Origin: Pseudobdellovibrio sp031428275
GTDB taxonomy: Bacteria; Bdellovibrionota; Bdellovibrionia; Bdellovibrionales; Bdellovibrionaceae
NCBI GenBank assembly: GCA_031428275.1
Contig: JANPPC010000013.1
Coordinates: 124,001 to 188,000, forward strand
Reading direction: 5' to 3'
DNA: 64,000 bases
Within the stretch, counting starts at the first letter, position 1. Each line of letters begins with the position of its first letter. Shown here piece after piece: positions 25,615-34,799 of the stretch. The position numbers and the translations under genes are program-made. The notes below the pieces were generated by a model. It ran no database searches and had not been told where the DNA came from. It saw only the letters and a program-made list of their open reading frames with translations.

Positions 25615-26531
25615 GCTTCGCCCCGCATATTGTAGCCAGCTAGCTTCAAGAAAACGTCATTCAAATTTGCTAAACGTGTAACGTAGTGAACATTCTGCAG
25701 CTGTGCAACAAAGTGCTGTCTGGACTGCGAATCTGCAAAAAATGCGAACAGTTTATTTTCGTGATCTTGATACGAAATATTTAGACCCGTTAATTTGCTT
25801 TTCCAGTAACTTGTTTCGGTACCCGAGGTAATTTCAACAACTTCGGCACCAATGTGTTTTTTAACTAGTTCGGCCGGTGAATCGCAATCTAGCATGACCC
25901 CATGATCAACCATGGCTACCCGATCACAAAGTCTTTCGGCCTCTTCCATGTAGTGCGTAGTTAGGATCATTGTTTTCTTTTGAGCTTTCAAGCCCTCAAA
26001 ATAATTCCAGATCCATAAACGTGCTTGCGGGTCTAAACCAGTCGTTGGTTCATCTAAAACTAATAAGTCAGGTTGGTGAATTAAACTACGTGCGATAGCT
26101 AAACGTCGCTTCATCCCACCGCTTAAGGCTTCAACATGACGAAACTTAAATTCAGACAACCGCATCTCAGATAATAAATGTTCAGCCCTAGCCAACGCTA
26201 TTTCGCGGGGCACGCCGTAGTAACTTGCGAAAATTTGTAGATTTTCTAATGAATTAAAATCAACGTCTAAACCATCTTCTTGCGGAACGATGCCAATTTT
26301 AGCTTTGATTCTTTTAATATCGGTTTTTGCATTAAGGCCAAGTACGAACAGTTCACCCTTGGTAGGAACGACGTGACCATAAATCATCTTCATGGTCGTC
26401 GACTTACCGGCGCCGTTGGGACCTAAAATCCCAAAACATTCGCCGGACTTGATTTCAAACGAAATATTCTTAACCGCCGGAATTCCATCGAAGTCTTTTG
26501 CAAGATCTTTAGCAACTACGGCGTTTGTCAT
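25611..26531 (-). CDS. ABC transporter ATPase (NodI-like)
   Basis: This 306-residue ATPase has Walker A GPNGAGKST, Q-loop GIVPQEDGLD, signature LSGGMKRRL, Walker B LLVLDEPTTGLD, and switch His in LTTHYMEEA. The YMEEAERLCDRVAMVDHG stretch is typical of the NodI/DrrA group, which powers ABC-2 exporters. It is coupled to the permease gene by ATGA. Five bases separate it from typA upstream, so the pair may be read through from typA. Confidence 0.93.
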   Translation of the reverse strand: MTNAVVAKDLAKDFDGIPAVKNISFEIKSGECFGILGPNGAGKSTTMKMIYGHVVPTKGELFVLGLNAKTDIKRIKAKIGIVPQEDGLDVDFNSLENLQIFASYYGVPREIALARAEHLLSEMRLSEFKFRHVEALSGGMKRRLAIARSLIHQPDLLVLDEPTTGLDPQARLWIWNYFEGLKAQKKTMILTTHYMEEAERLCDRVAMVDHGVMLDCDSPAELVKKHIGAEVVEITSGTETSYWKSKLTGLNISYQDHENKLFAFFADSQSRQHFVAQLQNVHYVTRLANLNDVFLKLAGYNMRGEA

Positions 26532-26536
26532 TAAGA

Positions 26537-28348
26537 CTATTTGCTTCCTTTAGGACGTTTATGTGGATCTAATTCTTTTACGCGAAGACGAATTGTCTTC
26601 GGCGTAACTTCGATTAGTTCTGTTTCTTTAATCCATTCCATTGCGAATTCTAATGTCATTGGCTTAACCGGAGTTACGCGAATTGCTTCATCAGAACCAG
26701 ACGCACGAACGTTCGACATTCTTTTTGCTTCTTGAATGTTAACGATCATATCGTTGTCTTTCGCATTTTCGCCCACGATCATACCTTCGTAAACGATGTC
26801 GCCATCATTCACGAACATTCTGCCGCGCTCTTGTTTATTCCAGATAGAATAAGCATTTGCTTCACCTTGACGATCTGAAATCATCGCACCATTGATACGA
26901 GAGTTGATGTCACCACGGTATTCATCATAACCGTCGAAGTTTGTATTTAATAAACCAGTACCACGAGTATCAGTTAAGAACTCAGAACGGTAACCGATTA
27001 AACCACGTGAAGGAATGCGGAATTCTAGACGAGTACGACCCGTTCCTTTTTGAACCATGTTCGTCATAACACCTTTACGCATACCTAACTTCTCAGTCAC
27101 GGCGCCTACGTATGGATCTTCGATATCGATAACTGCGTGCTCAAACGGCTCTAATTTACGAGTGCCTTCCATTTTGAAAACAACCTGTGGCTTAGATACT
27201 AGTAATTCGAAACCTTCACGGCGCATTTGCTCGATCAATACACCAAGCTGTAATTCGCCACGACCGATTACTTTGAATGCATCTGTCGCATCCGTTTTTT
27301 CGACGCGGATTGAAACGTTATAAAGTAATTCTTTTTCAAGGCGCTCTAAAATTTTTCTAGAGGTAACTTGCTTACCTTCTTGACCAGCGTAAGGGCCGTT
27401 ATTTACAGAGAAGATCATCCCAACCGTAGGCTCATCCACCTTGATACGAGGAAGAATTTGTGGATTCGTTGCTGAAGTGATCGTGTCACCGATTGTGAAA
27501 TCTTCGATACCTGCGATAATCGCCATGTCGCCAGCGCCAATTTCTTGAACAGGAACTTGCGAATTTACGAAGTACTGAAACAACGCAGATACTTTAACTT
27601 TTTTCTGACCGTTTTCTTGAACACAAATAATATCGTCGCCAACTTTTACAGATCCGCCGCGCATACGACCCATGGCTAAACGACCAACATAATCATTGTA
27701 GCCAACGTTAGAAACCATTAATTGTAATGGTGCATTTTCAACGATTGTAGGTGGTGGCACTAATTCAACGATTGCATCGTAAAGTACGTTTAAGTTTCCA
27801 GTGTTAACGGCTGGATCAAGTGTCGCCATACCTTCACGCGCGATTGCGTAAATTGTATGGAAGCTACACTGCTCTTCGTTAGCCTCAAGATCGATGAATA
27901 GATCGAATAATTCATTGTGCACGTCTTGGATACGAGCATCTGAACGATCGATCTTGTTAATAACAACGATTACTTTAATATTTTGCTCTAACGCTTTTTT
28001 CAAAACGAAACGAGTCTGTGGAAGTGGGCCTTCAGACGCATCACAAAGTAAGATCGCGCCATCAACCATGTTAAGTACGCGCTCAACTTCACCACCGAAG
28101 TCACTATGTCCCGGAGTATCTACGATATTAATTTTGATATCTTTATAAGTGAAAGATGCATTTTTTGCAGCGATTGTGATTCCGCGTTCTTTTTCAAGAT
28201 CCATCGAATCCATCAAACGTTCTTGAACCGCTTGGTTTTCGCGGAATGTTCCCGCCTGTTTAATCAAGTGATCTACTAGAGTCGTCTTCCCATGATCGAC
28301 GTGGGCAATGATGGCGATATTTCTAATTTTCTTTGGATCCTGTAGCAT
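26537..28348 (-). CDS. typA: TypA/BipA, ribosome-associated translational GTPase
   Basis: This 603-residue EF-G-like GTPase has G1 AHVDHGKTTLVDHL, G2 in KERGITI, G3 DTPGHSDFGGEVER and G4 NKIDR. The BipA-specific C-terminus includes RGLIGYRSEF and RGRMFVNDGD-like segments. It binds ribosomes and aids assembly or stress growth. The start at 28348 (MLQDPKKIRNIAIIAHVD) has AAGGAAAA upstream; the longer reading from 28393 runs into the dus gene. Length matches E. coli TypA at about 607. Confidence 0.96.
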   Translation of the reverse strand: MLQDPKKIRNIAIIAHVDHGKTTLVDHLIKQAGTFRENQAVQERLMDSMDLEKERGITIAAKNASFTYKDIKINIVDTPGHSDFGGEVERVLNMVDGAILLCDASEGPLPQTRFVLKKALEQNIKVIVVINKIDRSDARIQDVHNELFDLFIDLEANEEQCSFHTIYAIAREGMATLDPAVNTGNLNVLYDAIVELVPPPTIVENAPLQLMVSNVGYNDYVGRLAMGRMRGGSVKVGDDIICVQENGQKKVKVSALFQYFVNSQVPVQEIGAGDMAIIAGIEDFTIGDTITSATNPQILPRIKVDEPTVGMIFSVNNGPYAGQEGKQVTSRKILERLEKELLYNVSIRVEKTDATDAFKVIGRGELQLGVLIEQMRREGFELLVSKPQVVFKMEGTRKLEPFEHAVIDIEDPYVGAVTEKLGMRKGVMTNMVQKGTGRTRLEFRIPSRGLIGYRSEFLTDTRGTGLLNTNFDGYDEYRGDINSRINGAMISDRQGEANAYSIWNKQERGRMFVNDGDIVYEGMIVGENAKDNDMIVNIQEAKRMSNVRASGSDEAIRVTPVKPMTLEFAMEWIKETELIEVTPKTIRLRVKELDPHKRPKGSK

Positions 28349-28361
28349 ATGTCTTTTCCTT

Positions 28362-29384
28362 CTATCCGTGTCCACCCATAAGGAATTCCTCATGGCTGGT
28401 GTCTTCTTGTTCTATTGTTCCGATTGAACTGAAGAAGTCTATCGCATGTGATAGTACTTCGTCATTATTCTTAAGTTGAAATATGGTCTTTCGGAAGGCC
28501 GAAGCCCCCGGGTAACCCGTCGAAAACCACATAGCAAACTTTTTAAGCTGAATATTCGTGATGTGTTCTTGGCTATGGGCACGAATTGCGTGATTAAGAT
28601 CCATAAAGATACCCGAGTAGTTGCGCTTAAGGTCTGTACGCAGTGGTTCATTTTTCCAAAGACTAAGGGCATCGGCAAAGATTAGGGGGTTTTTAAGCGC
28701 TCCGCGGCCGATCAGCACACCATCGCAACCCGATTCTTTCAGTCTTGAAACAGCTTTTTGTGGAGTTAAAATATCGCCGTTACCTAAAACCGGAATCTTC
28801 GTTTTTGCTTTTACATCGGTGATAAAATCCCAGTCGGCATGACCCGAATACCCTGCGGCGCGAGTTCTTCCATGGATTGCGACCCATGTAATGCCTTCAT
28901 CATATGCCAAATTACAAACATCGGCTGCATTTCTAGTGCTGTGATCCCAACCTGTACGAATTTTAATCGTCACCGGAATTTTTACGGCCTTTACGCAGGC
29001 TGAAAGCATTTTTTGCATCGCCGGCAAATCTTTTAGCATGGCAGAGCCCGCACCTTTTTTAACAACCTTAGGAACTGGGCATCCAAAATTGAGATCCACA
29101 AAGTCAGCTCCATCAGCTTCGGCGATCTGCGCAGCTCGAGCAACGATTTCAGGCTCTTCACCAAAAAATTGAATTCCGACGGGGCGTTGGCTCTCGTCGA
29201 AACTCATTAACGATCTTGTGCGTTCTGATTTGTATTCAAGACCTGTCGCCGATACGAGCTCAGTAACGACAACACTAGCATCAAGCTTTCGCATGAAGCC
29301 GCGAAATGCATGGTCAGTAATTCCGGCCATTGGAGCAAGCACGAAAGGATTTTTTTTAATTGCTTCAAGCGGGTGAATGCGCAT
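28362..29384 (-). CDS. dusB: tRNA-dihydrouridine synthase (DusB-like)
   Basis: This 340-residue flavoprotein reduces uridines in tRNA D-loops. VLAPMAGITDHAFR, DLNFGCPVPKVVKKGAGS with catalytic Cys102, IKIRTGWD, IHGRTRAAGYSG and GNGDI are the conserved FMN and catalytic blocks, best matching DusB. Its stop is 13 bp before the typA start, and the typA ribosome-binding site lies in that gap. A short C-terminal extension (EQEDTSHEEFLMGGHG) is not part of the usual fold. Confidence 0.93.
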   Translation of the reverse strand: MRIHPLEAIKKNPFVLAPMAGITDHAFRGFMRKLDASVVVTELVSATGLEYKSERTRSLMSFDESQRPVGIQFFGEEPEIVARAAQIAEADGADFVDLNFGCPVPKVVKKGAGSAMLKDLPAMQKMLSACVKAVKIPVTIKIRTGWDHSTRNAADVCNLAYDEGITWVAIHGRTRAAGYSGHADWDFITDVKAKTKIPVLGNGDILTPQKAVSRLKESGCDGVLIGRGALKNPLIFADALSLWKNEPLRTDLKRNYSGIFMDLNHAIRAHSQEHITNIQLKKFAMWFSTGYPGASAFRKTIFQLKNNDEVLSHAIDFFSSIGTIEQEDTSHEEFLMGGHG

Positions 29385-29453
29385 GAGGAAGATATGCCTT
29401 TCCTATTGGGAAAGGTCAAATCTGTTCTTTAATAATGTATGAAACTTAATTAA

Positions 29454-29942
29454 CTAGTTCAATTTTTTGTAACTACAAGTTGCCTTGCTTGATTTAAAGT
29501 TTTCTAAAAGCGTACGTTCTGCTTTTAACGTCGTTTTATCGGTCGATAAAGTAAATGAAGAAATCTCTGAATCTGAACCGATCGGAAATCCCATCAATTT
29601 AACCGATCCAATCGAGCTGAAAATCAAAGTATTGTCTTTCATTTTGACCGTGTCTTTGTATTTTGTAGTCGTCATTGCTTCTCCGTGGCTACTTGTATGA
29701 AGGCGCTCGCCACCATTTAGCTTCGAGGAAATCACTGGCCCATATTCCGTCATATCAGAGCGGTATAGATTAACCATTCCGCCTTCTTCTTTGATCTGAA
29801 CACCCTTATAGCAGAATGAAGCACCCGCTTCTTGCTTTTGTAGAAGTTCATAGTGACCAACAAAATCTTTGATATTTGAAGATGCAAAAACAGATAAACT
29901 AGAAGTCATTGTTAATACCGCTAACAGCAATTGAGATTTCAT
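29454..29942 (-). CDS. Exported lipocalin-like protein of unknown function
   Basis: This 162-residue protein has a signal peptide (MKSQLLLAVLTMTSSLSVFA). Its mature part opens with FVGHYELLQK and continues in short strands, and cysteines in SFCYKG and ATCSYK could form a disulfide. The GHYE opening followed by about eight strands recalls small lipocalin-like or META-like barrels, but I cannot name a family. It lies alone on the minus strand, 69 bp before dusB. Confidence 0.6.
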   Translation of the reverse strand: MKSQLLLAVLTMTSSLSVFASSNIKDFVGHYELLQKQEAGASFCYKGVQIKEEGGMVNLYRSDMTEYGPVISSKLNGGERLHTSSHGEAMTTTKYKDTVKMKDNTLIFSSIGSVKLMGFPIGSDSEISSFTLSTDKTTLKAERTLLENFKSSKATCSYKKLN

Positions 29943-30072
29943 AACTTAACCCTTGCGTTTATCTGGCGGGATTGATTTCCCAATTTGCAATTAAACGCCC
30001 TTAAACACAAACCTAGCGATAAGTGTTCCAATCTGAAAAAACGCCTATTGATTTACGCTTTAAAAAAACGTC

Positions 30073-30690
30073 TTATTTGTTTACACCCAGCCAAATTACG
30101 CGCCCCTCAGTTTGTCTGGCGGCTTTCGGCGGATCATGCGCAGGGTAACCTAGTACAACCGCGCACAGTAATTCAAGCTGGCCCGATTGATATTCGGGAA
30201 GTTCAGTTAACCCTAAAAATTCATCGACTTCTTTTCGAATTTCTAGTGGTGCCCCCATTGTGCAAGAACCCAAGCCCTCAACTAAACAGGCTAAATTTAA
30301 GTTTTCTACGGCCATATACACACTGCCGATACTGGTATAGTGACGCTCTTCACTTGAATTTTGCGAATATGCAAAAATTAAAACGGGAGCATCTCCTAAC
30401 GTATAAAAAAATCTTTGCGTAAACTCATACAGCGATGGCTTAAGTCTTTGCTGCAAGACATCTTTAATTCCCAGCCAAGATTTTTGCGAATACTGCAAGT
30501 ACTCGTCACGTTTCTGCCCTCGCACAACAAAAAAACGCCAGTTCTGGCGATTCTTTCCTGATGGAGCGTGCATTGCTGCCTCAAGAATACGATTCAGAAC
30601 TTCTTCTGGAACATCTTGCTTCTTAAATTGTCTAATCGACTTGCGCGATTTTATTAATTCGTAGAAATCATCACGGTTTATTTGACCCAT
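30073..30690 (-). CDS. Nitroreductase-family FMN oxidoreductase
   Basis: This 205-residue protein has the nitroreductase FMN-binding start SRKSIRQFKKQDVP, then AAMHAPSGKNRQNWRF and later EGLGSCTMGAP, all typical of the family. Such enzymes use NAD(P)H and FMN to reduce nitro groups, quinones or flavin analogues; the substrate cannot be predicted. It is divergent from the FG-GAP-like gene, with only 28 bp between the two starts. Confidence 0.88.
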   Translation of the reverse strand: MGQINRDDFYELIKSRKSIRQFKKQDVPEEVLNRILEAAMHAPSGKNRQNWRFFVVRGQKRDEYLQYSQKSWLGIKDVLQQRLKPSLYEFTQRFFYTLGDAPVLIFAYSQNSSEERHYTSIGSVYMAVENLNLACLVEGLGSCTMGAPLEIRKEVDEFLGLTELPEYQSGQLELLCAVVLGYPAHDPPKAARQTEGRVIWLGVNK

Positions 30691-30718
30691 GCCGATGATT
30701 ATAACAAGATAAGCACAG

Positions 30719-31204
30719 ATGACTGCAAACGAAAACTTACCTCATTCAAGAAATTATAAAGTTATTTTTATTTTTGTGTTTATTGCATTGTTGGTTGCTG
30801 TCTTATCTTCACTTAGCCATGTACAGAAAATGGTTCAGCCCTTTTTTAAATCTTCTACGCGCGCAGTTTTAGCAAAAATTTCGTTACCTTTTTCTGGTGA
30901 AGCCGATAGCTTCTTAATCTTGAAAGTTCAAGATTCTTCGGGTTTGCAGATTGAAATCTACACAATCAACGCGCTTTCCAGCACACAGACTTTTAAGCAG
31001 AAATTTGATTTACCTTTAGATTCAGATGCCTATGTAACCATTGATAACAATTCGGCAAATTTAGCGTTATCAGATGTAGATCATGATGGGTACATGGATA
31101 TTTTAGCACCATCAGTCGATCGAAACGGAAGCTTACGATTGAATACTTTTCGTTTTAATTCTGAGTTGAAAATGTTTGAGCCCTATTCTGAAACAACTAA
31201 TTAG
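30719..31204 (+). CDS. Membrane-anchored FG-GAP/VCBS-like protein
   Basis: This 161-residue protein has one N-terminal helix (VIFIFVFIALLVAVLSSL) and a periplasmic part with LALSDVDHDGYMDILAP, the calcium-binding core of FG-GAP/VCBS repeats. Only one such repeat is present; full propellers have about seven, so it may oligomerise or be reduced. Its last residues Thr-Thr-Asn and stop lie in a 20-bp palindrome that also encodes the end of convergent mltG. Confidence 0.6.
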   Translation: MTANENLPHSRNYKVIFIFVFIALLVAVLSSLSHVQKMVQPFFKSSTRAVLAKISLPFSGEADSFLILKVQDSSGLQIEIYTINALSSTQTFKQKFDLPLDSDAYVTIDNNSANLALSDVDHDGYMDILAPSVDRNGSLRLNTFRFNSELKMFEPYSETTN

Positions 31205-31217
31205 TTGTTTTTTTCGT
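31191..31217. terminator. Palindromic terminator shared by convergent gene ends
   Basis: AAACAACTAATTAGTTGTTT (31191-31210) is a perfect palindrome followed on the plus strand by more T residues. It can fold as an 8-bp AT-rich stem with an AATT loop. Both stop codons lie inside it. The low GC content makes it a weak terminator. Confidence 0.5.
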
Positions 31218-32273
31218 ATTAAGATCTCGCCAAGATTTACCTTCACGAGCTTTCGCATTTACTTGAAAAGACTGTACTGCTTTGTTGTGCTGCTGATAAG
31301 TTTCAGAAAAAACATGAGTTCCATTATTTTGGCTGACGAAGAATAAAAAGTTCGTCATTGCCGGCTGTAAAGTGGCTATTATCGCCTCTTTACCCGGATT
31401 TGAAATGGGCGTCGGCGGTAAGCCATACATTGTGTAAGTGTTGTAGCGTGTCGGTGTTAATAAATCAACGCGCGTAATATTCTTAGGCATGTATCCCAGT
31501 TGAACCGCTTTGCCGTACAAAATTGTTGGATCAGTTTGCAACTTCATTTTTTTAACTAATCGATTATGAAATACCGAAGAAACTACGGGGCGTTCTGCGC
31601 CGGCGCCCGTTTCTTTTTCAACTATACTAGCAAAAGTAATGATTTGATTACGCGTCCAGTTTGACTTTGCTCGAACAGGTTCAAGTTCTTTCCAAACAGT
31701 TAAGAATCTTTTCACCATTTGGGTCACGATCATTTTGGGAGTGTCAAATTTCGTTATTTTATAAGTTTCTGGATAAAGATAGCCTTCTAAACTTTCAAGA
31801 TCTTCACCCAAAATATTACGGATAAAAATGCGGTCACGCATTATTGCTAAATATTCTTCTTTAGGCCCAAAGCCGCTTTGCTGCAAAATATCAGCTACAT
31901 CGAATAAATTTAAGCCTTCAACCAACGTAAAATTACGTGCCACACTTTTGCCCGAAATAATAGTAGCCATTATTTCATCAGGTTTCATAGAACGATTTAA
32001 GGCATATTCGCCTACTTTGATTTTTGAATTCAGTTTTTGTAAACGAGTATAGAACAAAAATATCTGGCTATTTCTAATAAGACCGCGCGCTTCAAGATCG
32101 ACTGCCACTTGCGCCATACTTGAACCTGGCGTGACGTCGAAAAGAATTTCTGTTTTATCACTGGTATTCATCGGTGATTTTAAAGTTTGGTAACCGAAAA
32201 ATAGCACCACGGTTGTAAGTGCCACGAAAAGACTTGCGGTACTTAGAAAAATAATTTTTAGCTTATTAGTCAA
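31197..32273 (-). CDS. mltG: MltG, endolytic murein transglycosylase
   Basis: This 358-residue inner-membrane protein has one N-terminal helix and a LysM-like region (VTPGSSMAQVAVDLEARGLI). The YceG domain contains LEGYLYPETYKI and ASIVEKETGAGAERPVVSSV, with catalytic Glu219. MltG cuts nascent glycan strands and sets their length. The start is TTG, preceded by AGGAG seven bases upstream, and overlaps the astD stop by 8 bp. Its place at the end of an amino-acid catabolic operon is unexpected. Confidence 0.93.
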   Translation of the reverse strand: MTNKLKIIFLSTASLFVALTTVVLFFGYQTLKSPMNTSDKTEILFDVTPGSSMAQVAVDLEARGLIRNSQIFLFYTRLQKLNSKIKVGEYALNRSMKPDEIMATIISGKSVARNFTLVEGLNLFDVADILQQSGFGPKEEYLAIMRDRIFIRNILGEDLESLEGYLYPETYKITKFDTPKMIVTQMVKRFLTVWKELEPVRAKSNWTRNQIITFASIVEKETGAGAERPVVSSVFHNRLVKKMKLQTDPTILYGKAVQLGYMPKNITRVDLLTPTRYNTYTMYGLPPTPISNPGKEAIIATLQPAMTNFLFFVSQNNGTHVFSETYQQHNKAVQSFQVNAKAREGKSWRDLNTKKTTN

Positions 32274-33771
32274 GGCTGACTCCTGGTAACAACTTTGTCT
32301 TATCTAAACCAGTTAAGTCTTCTAGGCTTGCTACGGGCACCGTACAATATTGAATTGCAAAATGCGCAGATGGGCGGTCGTTACCTGATTTACCCATTCC
32401 ACCGAATGGCAGGCGCGAACTTGCGCCATTCGTGGTACGGTTCCAGTTCAATAGGCCCACTCGGGCTTTCAACAATGCGGTTTCATAGAGCTCTTTATCT
32501 TTACTAAATAGCGCCATGACTAATCCGTAGCCGGTTGAATTAACCATCTCGATTGTTTTATCAAAGTCACTAGATCGATAAATAGCTACGTTCGGGCCAA
32601 AAATTTCAGTTTTTTGGTAAACAGAATTGGCGTCGAAACTTTTTACTAAATGTATACTCGGGGTCACATAATGACCTTTGTGTTCAAGCTCTAAAGACTT
32701 TCCGCGCATCAGGCTTTCAGCATTTTCACGGTTGGCCATTTCTTGGAAGCGCACATATTTTTCAACAGCAGGTCCGTTAATTAAGGGCCCCATAAAAGGG
32801 TTCTTTGACCAGTGACCAATCGTTAGTTTTTTTGCTGCAGCGTAAAAGCGATCGGTAAACTGATCAGCAATCTTATCGTGAAGAATCACGCGCGAAGTCC
32901 CCGAGCAACGCTGGCCCGTCGACATAAACGCACCAACCAGCGTTTCATAGATGGCTTTATCAATGTCGGCATCTTCCCAAACAACCGTTGCATTTTTGCC
33001 GCCCATTTCAAGCGCTAAGATTTTCCAATAGTGGTTTAAGGTTTCTTGTTTAATCTTAAGACCTACTTCGTAGGAACCCGTGAATAGAATTCCGTCAACA
33101 AGTTCATGGGCCACTAGTTTGCGACCTGTTTCGGCTTCACCGTGAACTAAATTGAAAACGCCAGCGGGAAATTCTGCTTTTTCAATCATTTGCGCGTAAA
33201 GCTGGGCCACGGCCGGAGTTTGTTCAGACGGTTTATAAACAATTGTATTTCCGGAAATGAGCGCCGGAATAATATGCCCATTAGGTAAATGTGCCGGAAA
33301 GTTGAATGGCCCAACGACGGCCATAACGCCGCGCGAGCGATAGCGAATCACGCCGTCAACTTGTGGAAGAGCGTTCGTTATACGCTCTTCTTGAATGAGC
33401 TTTACTGATTCATTCAAAGTCACATCTACTTTACCAGCCAAAGCCTTTGCTTCAGTGGTTGCGTCCCATAAAGCCTTGCCCGTATCACGCGCAATGAGTT
33501 CAGCCATTTCAGCTTCGTGAGATACAAATATTTCTTTTAGTTTTAGTAAATATTTTTTTCTTTGATCGATCGTAAGCTTTGCCCAAGCTGGATAAGCATC
33601 TTTGGCCGCCTGACAAGCATGATCAACGTGATCGAGCTTGTAGACAACCGTCATTACCTGATCACTTAAATCAGCTGGACTGACGTCTTTGAATTGCCCG
33701 TCGGTTTTTTCACAGATGGTAAAACGACCGTTAATAAAATCGCCTGCGAACGAAATATTTTTTAAGCTCAT
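32266..33771 (-). CDS. astD: AstD, succinylglutamate-semialdehyde dehydrogenase
   Basis: This 501-residue aldehyde dehydrogenase keeps Asn157 (VVGPFNFPAHLPNGH), Glu255 (LALEMGGKN) and catalytic Cys289 (STGQRCSGTSRV). PAHLPNGHI and LLNWNRTTNGASS are characteristic of AstD, which oxidises N-succinylglutamate semialdehyde with NAD in the arginine/ornithine succinyltransferase route. It overlaps astA by 4 bp (ATGA) and mltG by 8 bp. Confidence 0.92.
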   Translation of the reverse strand: MSLKNISFAGDFINGRFTICEKTDGQFKDVSPADLSDQVMTVVYKLDHVDHACQAAKDAYPAWAKLTIDQRKKYLLKLKEIFVSHEAEMAELIARDTGKALWDATTEAKALAGKVDVTLNESVKLIQEERITNALPQVDGVIRYRSRGVMAVVGPFNFPAHLPNGHIIPALISGNTIVYKPSEQTPAVAQLYAQMIEKAEFPAGVFNLVHGEAETGRKLVAHELVDGILFTGSYEVGLKIKQETLNHYWKILALEMGGKNATVVWEDADIDKAIYETLVGAFMSTGQRCSGTSRVILHDKIADQFTDRFYAAAKKLTIGHWSKNPFMGPLINGPAVEKYVRFQEMANRENAESLMRGKSLELEHKGHYVTPSIHLVKSFDANSVYQKTEIFGPNVAIYRSSDFDKTIEMVNSTGYGLVMALFSKDKELYETALLKARVGLLNWNRTTNGASSRLPFGGMGKSGNDRPSAHFAIQYCTVPVASLEDLTGLDKTKLLPGVSLD

Positions 33772-34799
33772 GTATTCTTTCTTCCATATTCGAATGGTGC
33801 GATAAAAACTTCTTCGTCGATATCGGCCTTTAATAAATCACGTGATTTGCTTGGAATCGAAACAACTCCGTCACGAATTTCGTAACCAGTCATCACACAA
33901 CGAAAGCTATCTGACCCAATACCTACTAAGCCTTGGGATTTAAAAGTAGAGTCTTTCATTTCAGTCAGACGTAATTTTTGCCCCATCTTGATTGGTAAGA
34001 TATCCTTTGTATCAGCGCCATAGTGAGGGCCACCGTCAAAGGGATCAACCTCGTCTAAATATTCAAAGCCTATACTTTCTAATAAATGCTGGGCGGGCTT
34101 TGTCGCTTCTCCGACACGACCAATCACTAGACGCGCTTTAGCATCTAATAAACTCATGTAGATATCTTCTTCGGGAAATAGCGATTCGATAAATTCTTTA
34201 TTTGTTTGCGAAAGCATATCAGCTTCTTGATAAGGTAGACCCGTAAATCTGCGACCTAAGGCTTCCCAAAATTCACTTCGGCCTTCTTCAGTTAGGGGCG
34301 GCGTTAACTCACATAAAACGCGATTTTCGAAACGATCTGGGTTTAATCCCATGTAGATGAAACGGCTTAGCGAAATCTGTTTACCCAAGCGTTCCGGACG
34401 ACGTCGGTAAGATTTATCAACTAACAACCCTCCGATTTCGGTCGGGCCATCGTTATCTAACTGAAAGCGTAAAACTTGATGAATAAAGCCAATTCCTAAA
34501 TCTTGCGAAAAATGATCTCGCTTTAAAATTTTGAAATAAGAATGTGGCGCATGTTCTGTACCATGCTTTGCTAAAATTAAAGAACTTCCGACAATTACAT
34601 TCTCTTCGGTATCTTCGACGACAAAGATATATTCAGTATTTTCTTTAGCAAGTTCGCTAGCGAAAGATTTTTCGCTACGCTCAATTTTTTCTGCTAAAAT
34701 TTTTCGGTCTCCCGGTAAATTTAGCAAATTAAATTGCTTAGCTAAATCAGTTAACTGCACCAGATCATCACGTTTAACGGAGCGTATTACAAAACTCAT
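33768..34799 (-). CDS. astA: AstA-like arginine/ornithine N-succinyltransferase
   Basis: This 343-residue GNAT-fold enzyme matches AstA: TEIGGLLVDKSYRRRPERLG, SRFIYMGLNPDRF, FWEALGRRFTGLPYQEAD and VDPFDGGPHYGAD occupy the expected order. It transfers succinate from succinyl-CoA to the alpha-amino group of arginine or ornithine. The true start is ATG at 34799, where ATGA overlaps the M20 stop; an upstream TTG gives only two extra residues. Because no AstB gene is here, ornithine may be the substrate (inference). Confidence 0.88.
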   Translation of the reverse strand: MSFVIRSVKRDDLVQLTDLAKQFNLLNLPGDRKILAEKIERSEKSFASELAKENTEYIFVVEDTEENVIVGSSLILAKHGTEHAPHSYFKILKRDHFSQDLGIGFIHQVLRFQLDNDGPTEIGGLLVDKSYRRRPERLGKQISLSRFIYMGLNPDRFENRVLCELTPPLTEEGRSEFWEALGRRFTGLPYQEADMLSQTNKEFIESLFPEEDIYMSLLDAKARLVIGRVGEATKPAQHLLESIGFEYLDEVDPFDGGPHYGADTKDILPIKMGQKLRLTEMKDSTFKSQGLVGIGSDSFRCVMTGYEIRDGVVSIPSKSRDLLKADIDEEVFIAPFEYGRKNT

